64,000 nucleotides of DNA. It comes from Stratiolaelaps scimitus (Eukaryota; Arthropoda; Arachnida; Mesostigmata; Laelapidae). Shown piece by piece: positions 24,903 to 34,527 of the stretch. The notes below the pieces were generated by a model. That model was not told where the DNA came from. It worked only from the letters and a program-made list of their open reading frames with translations, and did no database searches. The first letter of the stretch is position 1. Each line of letters opens with the position of its first letter. Location: the NCBI GenBank assembly GCA_019614645.1, contig JABWDB010000002.1, forward strand, positions 27,331,501 through 27,395,500, read 5' to 3'. Position numbers and translations under genes: made by a program.

Positions 24903-27900
24903 ATGATATATGGTCAGCAAAAATATAATCGAGATCTAAAAGAGAACTCCCTGAATTACTATCACGACGCAATGCGTATACCATACTAAGAACTCAAGGC
25001 TCGTTCCATTACATTTGAATACAGCATAACGTTGAGTCATTCACGGTGACATTTGTCTAAGACAGCTGTCAGGAATATCTGTGTCCGAGTGAACATTATA
25101 AATAGAGGTTTAATATTCTCTTCTCGTGTAATCTTCTTGGTTAGGCCTCTTGCAAGCCAAGTATTAGATTAGAACCAGCAACAGGCCATCCGTCCTCAGC
25201 ATTTCGTTTTCATTAACCATGTGACTGCTAGTTAGAATAGAATAGGCACAGAATTTCCCCGTTCACAGGCCACAACCGTTGGTGCCGAGAGATGCTATAG
25301 GACCGCAAATATAGTCTCATTCGTTGACGAAGAAATCCCACATAGCCTGTTGGCTCTATAGGCTTGCCATTCTCGATTCTGGCAGAGATATCTTCGACGA
25401 CTTCCTGCCCTTGATGCAGAACGGGGAGCAACCGAAGTATTATACACTGGTCGGGTTGTCTAGCAACGCTCTAGCTGAGATTTGTCTGGGTGATTGGAGA
25501 AAACCTGCACATTGAAACTGTGGGATAGAGTTATCAGGGGTTCACCCCTGTAATTACCGTTATCTGGCTGGCACGACCGGTTACGGTTGTATCAAGGGTG
25601 TTGGATAGGTGTCGTCATTAACAAGGACTGACTAGCAAGCACAACGATACATGTGGTGTCGCAGAAGATTCCTATGTCGTTTTGCAGACCTTGACTTATA
25701 TACAACATCGAATAAAACTATTTAGGAGTTGTTCAACCTGAGTTTGGGAGAGATTTCGTGTTATTCAACTAACGGCAGGGCTCTGCGCTATTTTGGTATT
25801 CTGTAGAGATTTCAGATCACTACACATTTAATAAATTTACATTATGTAAAAATCATTTGGAGAAACATTTGACAATATGTTTCTGCTTATTCATCACCTA
25901 TAAATTATAATTATTTATCATAATGTCATATAATGAAAGTGATACTAAACAAGGCACATCAATATAACCAGGACTTCGAGTAACACAGACGAAATGGCAA
26001 ATAGAAAAACATGAAATGAGCTCCTTTAACTCTCCCTCTGCTCTAGTGTAGATCCGAAATAATACGATACCAACTGGTGGTCTAGTAATTGGCGAAAAGC
26101 GGCAATTAAGAACAGAGTTCAAGAGAGAGACGGAGAGAGATTGAAAGCAAGAAAGAGCAAAGTACTCCAATGAACACAACAACACCTTGGCGTTGTTAGA
26201 CTATTGGTCGTTCCACGCGTTCGGTCGCTGCTGGGCGTGTTCCACTAAGTTGGTGGGCGTTCTCGTTGCAAGTAATGAGCCTGTCTAATTGCTACACCCC
26301 CTGCCCCCCGTCCCGGCCCGTGACAGCCGCGTTGCGCCAGCTACAGCATACCAACGTCACGTGTACTCGAGCTCACCCGAAAAGCTGAAGATGAGGCACA
26401 CTGTATCCACTTTAAGGCTGCGAGCAAGCATCCAACCAACCAAACAGCCACCTGCTGGCTATATAACACATAGTCCAAATAACGCAAAGATGCACACATA
26501 CACTGAGCAACGCAGGGCTAGAAGCACCGACTCATAAAATAAATGAGAAAAAAACGACCAGCGAATTATACCCAGAATCGAAAGTTGTCGGTCAGATACG
26601 TTCACGCACCTCGGCTATGTCGACAGAACCCGGTCAAACTCACAGCAATCAGGGTTGCTTTAGCAAGGTCGCTAAGAACACGCAGACTTTGTAATGTTTG
26701 GCAACATGACTAGGACACGCCGATAGCGGGCTGTAGAAGATGAGAACGAGATGGCGCTACTGTGATAGGGAACAGCGGCTTGCGTCGGACTGAGACAGAT
26801 AAACACAACGATACAGGTGGTTACTTCCCCATCCACAGTATTCTGGGCAGAATGAGATGTCGAAGTACAATCGTTGAAGTAGTGGATAGCAGCAGCGTAT
26901 GAGTAAACGTATGAGTAAGCCAGATACACCGGTTGGCAGTGAGCTGATTTCTTTGTGCACCTTGAAAGCACAATCTGATCGCTTCTAAAACGACCATCAG
27001 CAACAGCAACAGCAGCAGTAGTATAAGATCACCGCTCGTTGGTTCCGCACGCCGGTTTCTATTCAGTGCTCAGTTTGAAACAAATCGGGATGATCTTGTT
27101 GAATTTTCATTGCCGCATAGTGCTCTGGCCACGCTTTTATACGTTTCATTACCCTTACATTAATCTCGAAGGTGGTCTCAGAGCCTTTCTAGGCTTGGCC
27201 TTGTTCGTCGATAAACAATTCGAAAATGTATTATAATAGATTAAATGACAGTGGCCTTAACGAACGCTGACATAGTGAAAATTGCCCCGAAAAAGTGGAT
27301 TATTATCAGTGGCACTAACCAAATCTACGCAGCTCACGCTGTTCCTCCATTTAGAATTATTCTCCATATCATATCTGGTATCGTGTAATTAATCCGTGAC
27401 CTGTACAGATCAACGTTTCAGAAGCGTGGAAAGCGCCCATGCGAAATTCGAATACCGTATAACATGTTTCAAGTCCACCAGTGATACCTTTAAGAACTTT
27501 ACCTAGTTTCAAAAATAAAATAATTTCTCTTACAAACACATATGTAGTGTCCAATATCATTATCCATTGTTAGGTAGGGATGATGCCCTTCGTGTAACCA
27601 TGTAATTCTTACCAATCAACTACGTTCTGAAATCAAATAAAATCAATCAGTCAATCAGTATGAATGAGCGTAAAAACGTCTATTTCTTCAGCTACTGAAC
27701 CTGCCGGTTTTCATAAAACCAGAACATCTACCTTATAAGGCTATAGGTTACTGGAAACTCTATATCGAGTCGACAGCAGTGCATTGTCATAGTATCAATT
27801 TATTCATATAATGATTCACGTGACGCGTCTCCGTGCCACTTGACGGTGCGCTGTCATATGGTACAATGAACATATAGGGGCCACGGCCCGATCCGGCCCA

Positions 27901-27912
27901 CAATGCACTTAC
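24903..27912. other. Intron-like stretch; weak exon candidate at 26327-26537
   Basis: Most of this is AT-rich without signal. At 26327 a very pyrimidine-rich acceptor (ending GTGACAG at 26326) precedes an open frame on the plus strand to a TAA near 26535. Its peptide is basic, Ser/Thr/Pro-rich and unrecognised. Its entry phase (2) does not follow directly from the 24536 donor (0), so it is not called as an exon. Confidence 0.4.
27631..27658 (+). repeat. (CAAT/CAGT)n tail, possible retroposon 3' end
   Basis: AAATAAAATCAATCAGTCAATCAG combines an AATAAA-like motif with a four-base tandem repeat, as at the end of some LINE copies. No associated body is recognised. Confidence 0.25.
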
Positions 27913-28099
27913 TGTTGCTGCAGCACTCTGGTGATACACTACGTCGACGGTTGAAGCTGAGAACAGGTCTGTTGGCGTTGCCATCAAGGAAGCCGCCGGT
28001 GGAAGTTGTTTCCGCTTCCGTCTTCGAATATTGAGGTTGTTCCCTTCCGCGGCCGGGCAGGATGGCGGGAAGTCCGCTTGAGGGGCTGATGGTAACTCC
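27913..28099 (-). CDS. Candidate internal exon, unknown protein
   Basis: On the minus strand TTTTACCACGATTGCAG ends at 28100 and an excellent donor ACA|GTAAGT follows 27913. The 187 bases between are markedly GC-rich. Two frames are open right through. One gives a Pro/Ser/Gly-rich peptide with an Arg-Arg-Arg-Ser-Val-Ser-Pro phosphosite-like motif (entry 0, exit 1). The other contains a basic cluster, Arg-Arg-Arg-Lys-Arg-Lys, that resembles a nuclear localisation signal (entry 2, exit 0). I cannot decide between them from sequence alone. The first frame is phase-compatible with the candidates at 29010 and 11996 as a minus-strand gene. No domain is recognised. Confidence 0.4.
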
Positions 28100-28102
28100 C
28101 TG

Positions 28103-29009
28103 CAATCGTGGTAAAAGCAGCCAGCAATAGCAGCTCATGGGAAAGTACCAAATGCCTTCTGTGGCCGCATTAATTACATAATGTTTAAGGAGGAGCCTTT
28201 TGCAGACTGAATAGTTGGTAAAACTATTCAGATCCCTTGCCTGTATTCATATAGACAATACCATAAATCTACACCTACCTATTGATATTCTCCTTCAACT
28301 GGACTTGCTAGCCATCATCTGTTAAATTGTTACGTGTCATGATGTTCGAATAACTCTCACCTGACGTTCTCTCGCTCTGTCTCTATTTAACTTCGTCAGT
28401 GGTCATTCATTACCATCTTGCGAGACTTTGTTATGGTGGCTTGTGGTGGATTCTGCTGGTCTTCGCCGAATGCTTTCTGTCCCGCTTACGCTTGTCCTAA
28501 TACGAGTTATCGTTGTACAGTGCATGATGACAGTGGGAAGTCCGCCAGTAGTGACTCGTTTGTTTGCTGACATTGTCCTTTTCCCTTCACATCAGACACG
28601 GTACTACCAGAAATAGTGGCGCTTGGCCTTGTTTGACCACTGCGAGCTGGTTCCACTGTGCCCCTTTTAGCCGGCATTGCGTTGACGGGTCTTTGGCCTG
28701 CATCAAGGCTCCAGACGGGATAGCAGTGTTTTTGCCTTTATGACATCCCCCGGGCCGTTGGACCTTTGGCCGGGCTCAAAATTACGACCTAATGGGTAAC
28801 GATCCCAAGATGTCAGCACTATCGCGTCATACCCATGAACGGGAAATCATTTAGTTAGACAGTGCCCTAGGTATCGACACGCACTTCGCTAAACGGACTG
28901 CGATGGCTTGCGGCTGTTCAAGACTCGGTTGGATAAATCGTCCTTTAGCGACGCACACGAAATGATAGGGTGAATGGATTGCAGCTTCTTCTGTGAGTCG
29001 CTTACACAC
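28103..29009. other. No confident gene
   Basis: GC-richer than average from about 28400 to 28800, with short open frames. Nothing recognisable and no paired splice signals. Confidence 0.45.
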
Positions 29010-29201
29010 GTTCGGCCCGGTTCCGCAGCGGGAACGAACGCGAGTAGACGACTCGCAGAAGATGGGGTCGAAACAGGAGCGGCGTAGGATATGCCAGCAG
29101 GGGCTAAACATGGCATCGAAGGGGTCTGTCAGGATGTGCTTTGTTTCGTCGAGACAAGCAACGCTAACGCTAACCAGACGGTCCTGAGTCTGTGCCACCA
29201 T
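29010..29201 (-). CDS. Candidate first coding exon, unknown protein
   Basis: On the minus strand an acceptor-like TCCATTCGTTGCAG ends near 29222. A start codon in good context (GACGATGG) follows at 29201-29199, with an in-frame TGA upstream. The frame is open for more than 100 codons and is GC-rich. The peptide contains Val-Ser-Val-Ala-Cys-Leu-Asp-Glu-Thr-Lys and several Cys residues; I do not recognise it. Possible donors are GTGTGT after 29010 (phase 0) or GTAAGC after 29006 (phase 1), neither ideal. With the first, it joins in phase to the 28099-27913 exon. The plus strand is also open here in places, so strand choice is uncertain. Confidence 0.25.
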
Positions 29202-30126
29202 CGTCGGGCTATCTCACGATAGCTGCAACGAATGGATACGCATTATACGACAACAATGGCCGCCAAAGTGAACCAACACAGGCGCTAGTCCCGTTACCAA
29301 ATTGCCTAACCAGGATGCAACCACTCACTACCATGCGTTCGTGTGTCGATTCTGCCCAGAGCGGGACACGCAATAGTCTAATGGTTATCGATTCTTGGAA
29401 TGCGAAATGTCGTCAAACCATACGTATTGAGTCGATTTCCTAGTACCACTAAGGCTGCTCGAGGCTGAGGTCTTCGACCTATGTTCGGTCATTTATTCTC
29501 CGTCAGTTTCTGGATAGAGCCTCCATCTGCGGTCTACATCGAGAGAAAGAGAGAGAGAGAGAGACAGCGAGGGAGGGGGACAAAGAGACATAGATAGAAT
29601 GTAGAGCGTGAATAGATGGCTGCACACTTAGATGGCGAGGAATACGTCGAGAACAGTCGCGCGCACCGCTCCCGCCTTTGGCCGAGAGTGTGAGAGTGCT
29701 AGGGGGTGAGCAGCTGGGGGGCTATTGTAAAGGGCCCCGATGGTAGAAGTCGGAAGCCGGGTGGGCGGGCATCATGATGTCACAGAGCGGAGAAGGAAAG
29801 GCCTGCGACGAGCGCCGTTTTGGGGCCAAACAGCCTCACAAACGCCCTTGAGTGATAGTGGTTCATGTTCACGCAATCAGCTGTGAATAATAGCAGTATT
29901 GTGGATCGAGCTAAGGAACAGCACTGCCGAGTAGCACGCCATGTTGATTTTTTCCCAGCTTGCACCACTTCCTGGAACCTGATAACCAATTTTCGACGGT
30001 GACAGCATCTCATGAAAATAACTTCCGTTATTCTTTCTATTGTATTTGGAGTATGTGGATAACAGTTTTCCTCTGACAAGCAAAACGAAATATGAAACGA
30101 CGAGTTTAATACCCTGGGCAACTAAC
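29202..30126. other. No gene recognised; (GA)n tract
   Basis: A (GA)n microsatellite lies at about 29541-29565. The GC-rich purine-rich patch at 29630-29820 has no convincing open frame. Confidence 0.5.
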
Positions 30127-30189
30127 ATATATATATATATATCAGGAAATATATTACCACCTATATATATATATATATATATATATATA
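30127..30189. repeat. Paired (TA)n microsatellites
   Basis: (TA)n at about 30127-30142 and about 30162-30189 are separated by 20 bases, so the segment can fold on itself. Confidence 0.9.
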
Positions 30190-33079
30190 AGCAACTTACA
30201 CAATGTTTGAATAAGGTTATCCAACTGTGAACCTACCTTTTTCATTTTTTTTTTCAACCTGTCCAGTTACATCTCAATCACCAACTGGTTTAGCCAACTT
30301 TGACCTTATTTTTGCAAGTGTTCCCATTATTTTTTTATTCTTAACAAATTCCTGTAACCTCCACAAACATGGCTCACGATAAAAGTAAACTCTGCATTCT
30401 ATGTGCGTCCAATATTGCAAGGTTTCTCCAATATGCATATATCTGTATAAGCAGACGATGCAGAGCACAACGTTAGGCTCCTTGATCAGCAATAGCCGAC
30501 AAGCTAAATGCGAATGGCCACTCTGATTTACGGGTCACTTCCGTCATGTGTGCGACATTGCCAACTTGGCCCTGATGAGGGATCTTCCCCTGTTTATGGT
30601 ATCACGCGCTGCTCAAACCGGCTAAATGGGCTGACGCAGCTATATATAAGGCCAAGCCAAAGGGGTTCCTTCTTGTATAAATAGAACCATGTGGCTAACG
30701 TTGGACACCAACTTGATGTACCTACAGAGAGTAGGGTTGTTCTACTGTCTCGATTTATTTAACGACAGCAGACTCTGGATTTGTATAATCGTCGTTTTTG
30801 TAGGGCGGAGTCCCAACTCTCTAGAGGATGTTGTAGTCACTCGTTTTTGACATCTCCACAGAGCCTAACTGAATGGTCCGTTTTAGCCATGTTGCTTGAG
30901 AATGGACGATTATCAAATATGGGCCACCTTCATCTCATTTCAAAGTACTGTAACCGCGCCTTTTTCCCTTAACGATAATATCAGATATTACTGCGTAGTC
31001 CAATATATGCTTGTTGTAGAGGCGGTCCCACTGGCCGCGTACACAGTGAAAGTTAGCGTTTTAGTCGACCGATACCGAAAGCCACTTGACGTTTAAGTTC
31101 AATGTACGAACACCCGATTTCCACACTGAACAAATTTACATACATCTTGTCAGACAATGTTCAAACGAAATGCATTAAGGCCAGCCATATTAGATCTATT
31201 CTTTATCAAATAAAAATGAGCAAATTCCTAATTTGGATACAATCGCCTGACTTAGATAGCTCTCCTAGAGTTAACGACGATAAGCTTCACAGTTCAATGT
31301 TTGCTTGCAAGCAATATACGGCCGTTTATGCATCACAAATGCAAATTTCGATGTGCAGCAAGACAGAGTAGTCTCGTTGTACGGCACACACCTTGCCCCA
31401 TGTGATATCCCAGAATGTTGTCACGCGATTTGGTAACCTTTCCCTTCGTAAGGCCTTTGAAAAGTCCGTAATCAGAGTCCCTTTTGAAGCACGCGACTCA
31501 GTTGTTCGCTAGCTTGTGTACTGGGGATATCCCTGTAACGTGATCTACGTAGTAGTCTAGTTTAATGGCTCCCTCATCACATAGTGTTCATAGACCATCT
31601 GTTTTCCCAGTGAATGGAACACTGTATACTTCATCAAAAGTGCGTAGTATCGCCTAACAATTGCTATTGGATTAAGGTGCATCAGGTAAATACCTTATAG
31701 CAACTATCAACCTCCGTACTGGGGTTTACAAGCCTATTTTCAAAGAAACTTGAAGGAGCGAAGCCGAGACGTATTTGCTATCATGTCAATTTGAACGAAT
31801 CAGACTCTACCGTTACGAAAATTAAGTATATATGTGTAAAATACAGTACAGTGGTAAGGACACGTTAGAAAGAAAACCTATCGAAGTACGCCTTGGGCCA
31901 ATGTAAATACAAGCGACGATTCTTCAGGTACAAATTATAATTCTAGGTCACGTCGTTCTAGTTATAAGACTTTTTGTCTGTGAATTAGACGGGCATATTA
32001 TTTTGATCAAATGCAATCTGTCGGATGTATATATACCGACAGTCGGATGTATCTATATGGCATGGCACATAACGATAGGAGCCTCATTTTTTGGGTCACC
32101 CTAATATATATATATATATACATACACACATTTCGCTTGTTCCTTCCTTTCAATCATCGCTATTCAAAGTCTAGCTGCTGTTCAAATGCGAAGGGTGTAT
32201 GAGTATGGTCTACAGAAAATAGTTTTACTTTATTTAGAAACATTCCTCATGATTTCAGACAGTTCGTTGTTCTCAAACTGGATTTTGCTGTTTGGAAGAC
32301 GAAGCCCCTTTTTACAAGGTACCTAACTGAAAATGTCTCCTAGTTGGAGTTTGACTATCTTCCTATTTGTACAATACTAAAATAACATCATCTTCATATG
32401 AGTCATCCATTCTCGAAGTAATTTCCAGCCATATTTATCTAAGCAGTCCCTCTACTTGGAGTTGGTCACTTCCAAAATTATGCTTGGGGGAAGGATAGTT
32501 TCGTAGTACAGTGAAGAGCGCAGTAGGGTCATGTTTTAGTATCAGCTTGAAGAGTCCAGCATAGCACGGCTTCCTCGAATAGTGAGTTCAACCAAAGCTA
32601 TAATAGTTCAACCGGTTTCTGTTATCCTTTGATTTGACAGCTTTCCCGGACTTCAACGAGTCTTGAAAGTCCCCTCCAATAACAACAACAGTTGGTGGCG
32701 GTGTCAATCGGGTGACAGCCAACTAACCCCAAACGAAAAACTGGAGAAGGCCTTATTTTCCACTTCTGTCAAACAGAGGAGGAAATTGTGTTCCATCAGG
32801 CGACAATTTAAATTCTCTATGTGTAGAATTTGAATCTTGAACAGTTCCTCGCGGTGATGGGATTTCTGAAATTTCCACTTATAGCATTTAAATAGAAGGT
32901 TGACGCTAGGAAGTGCAAAAACAATAAAATTACTGTTCCAACTTTCCGCAGAAAACAAATATGTTGTTTACCTATATATTATTACTCTAATGTTTTCAGG
33001 CTGACTCTCAGGCAGCATTTAACGTCCAAGGAATTGATTTTTGCATTGTTTCGTTAGAAGGATCCCCAAATTGCAAATG
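30190..33079. other. No gene recognised
   Basis: AT-rich, intron-like. Includes a short duplicated TCGGATGTAT (about 32020-32050) and (TA)n at about 32104-32120. Open frames of 60-90 codons have no recognisable product. Confidence 0.5.
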
Positions 33080-33172
33080 TGCAACGTTGGGAATCGAACC
33101 CGTACCGCAGCAACGTCCGTCTCCTCCGGTTGCAAAACGGACACGAATGCACCACTACGCCACCGAGTTTGA
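33080..33172 (-). repeat. tRNA-derived SINE-like copy on the minus strand
   Basis: Read on the minus strand, an A box TGGCGTAGTGG (33162-33152) and a perfect B box GGGTTCGATTCCC (33101-33089) lie in order. Between them an anticodon-type arm, TCCGT-TTTGCAA-CCGGA, has four of five pairs, and its loop would present TGC (alanine). An extra 10 or so bases lie between that arm and the B box, and the acceptor ends do not pair, so this is a tRNA-related repeat or pseudogene rather than a working tRNA. Like the copy at 16.9 kb it carries TTGCAA in the anticodon-loop position. Confidence 0.6.
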
Positions 33173-33585
33173 CGTACGTTATCACTCTGTCCAAAGAGTT
33201 ACCAGGAAATGCTGATCGAAATTGATGCAAAGAAATAAGAGTCAGAGTTAGCATGGATAACTACACTAACTGATAGTACAAAATTAATTCAGATGTCAAA
33301 GTCAATCTTATACCGAAGTCTCCGCGAAAGGCTGTTCGGCAACATACTGTGTCTGCTAGCATTGGTTCTGGTAGCATCTCTCAGTCAAGAGTGGTGGCAA
33401 TGTTGGCGAGCTAGCCCCGTGCTTGACTGACCCGGGCAAAAGTGCATTAGGTCAACTTCGGTAGTGCTTTTTTCCTAGGCAATATCTCACACCAGAACCA
33501 AACATGCCCGTCCCTCTGTATCTTGTTCAGGCTAGAGCATATGCAGCCGTTTGTACTGGTTCGAATCTTGAGGTCTACTTAATAG
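33173..33585. other. No gene recognised; isolated B-box-like motif
   Basis: GGTTCGAATC occurs at 33558-33567, but the nearest A-box-like sequence is too close upstream for a tRNA-type promoter. Nothing else is recognisable. Confidence 0.45.
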
Positions 33586-33832
33586 CGACGAGTTATGGCC
33601 GGGTCTATGGGTCGGCTTAGATCTGGCGTGACCCGCTTTGACCTGCTGCCTCTGTTAGGCTTTCCCTTGAGCGACCGAAAACACTGCGCCGATCAGGGCA
33701 TCGAGAACACCCGCTACCAAGACGACGACGAAATATTCGCTACTACTATTGGTGCACAAGCGGCCCGAACACCGCCCAAGCACCGATCAGCACGATCTAA
33801 CAGAGTCACTCAACTCGAGGAGTTATTTATGA
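33586..33832 (+). CDS. Candidate internal exon, unknown protein
   Basis: The segment is clearly more GC-rich than its flanks and open for 82 codons. It ends at a good donor (A|GTAAGT at 33833-33838); the acceptor (CTACTTAATAG, ending 33585) is weak. Entry phase 0 matches the exit of the 24124-24536 exon; exit phase is 1. The peptide has a hydrophobic Leu-Leu-Pro-Leu-Leu-Gly-Phe segment, an acidic Gln-Asp-Asp-Asp-Glu patch and a basic Lys-His-Arg-Ser-Ala-Arg-Ser end. The composition is mixed and protein-like rather than repeat-driven. No domain is recognised. Exit phase 1 cannot join 62029 directly, so at least one more exon would be needed. Confidence 0.4.
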
Positions 33833-33948
33833 GTAAGTAATACTAAGAAAATAATAAATACATGCTTATATCTATCATAATGCGATTTCACATCATTCAG
33901 TCTCAGCTAATACCATGCTTAGACGAATATTACTTGACAAGCAAACAT

Positions 33949-34004
<56 letters not shown>
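33949..34004. repeat. Compound (TA)n-(GA)n microsatellite
   Basis: About 24 bases of TA are followed directly by about 32 bases of GA. It has the same architecture as the tract at 23994. Confidence 0.95.
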
Positions 34005-34007
<3 letters not shown>

Positions 34008-34189
34008 CAACAGATAATATATTATCGATAAGCATTTTTAACTCTCGACATCGCAATATATTCTTCGGTCCTTTTGCTAGAAATTACATTTCCTAGACGT
34101 CGCATCATAACTATCATTCTATTAACGTTTGCATCCAAACGTAATATTTGCACACGGCCGTCTAGATAGATACCATAAATAAACAGTCA

Positions 34190-34527
34190 GTCTACGTGTT
34201 CGTCAGAATGTCACGATATTATAAGTGGACTCCCAAGGGCATCGTACATCGTGAGCTCTTGAAACCTGAGGACACTATAAATGCAGATGTCTACTCGGCA
34301 CAGTTAGAACGGGTGCACGCTACGCTGACCGAAAAGCAACCCAGCCTCATCAAAAGGCACGGAGTCATACTCCAGCACGATAACACATCGTGCGAATTAC
34401 CTTGGACACCATGAAAAGCTTAAATTGGGAAGTATTATCCCACCTACCATATTCTCCTCACCTCGCGTCGTCAGACTATCATCTTTTCTTGAATTTGCAA
34501 AACGGCATTACTGGAGAGTATTTTTAA
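34190..34527 (+). pseudogene. mariner transposase relic (broken)
   Basis: The translation from about 34220 matches the mariner DD34D catalytic core as I know it: a Lys-Gly-Ile-Val-His-Arg-Glu-Leu-Leu block, a Thr-Ile-Asn-Ala-Asp-Val-Tyr block, then Leu-Gln-His-Asp-Asn, then (after a frameshift at about 34395-34411) the Tyr-Ser-Pro-x-Leu-x-x-Ser-Asp-Tyr-His-Leu-Phe block. The first catalytic Asp (normally Trp-Asp before the Lys-Gly) is replaced, reading Trp-Thr-Pro-Lys-Gly. The second Asp (His-Asp-Asn) and third (Ser-Asp-Tyr-His) remain. The frame ends in TAA at 34525-34527. The N-terminal DNA-binding half is absent, and terminal inverted repeats were not found. It is a dead fragment. Confidence 0.85.

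Noticed and set aside
26327..26537. Plus-strand open frame after a very pyrimidine-rich acceptor
   Set aside because: Entry phase does not follow from the 24536 donor, the peptide is unrecognised, and there is no poly(A) signal nearby. Kept only as a note.
29541..29565. Purine tract as a regulatory GAGA-factor site
   Set aside because: It is a plain (GA)n microsatellite with no promoter evidence around it.
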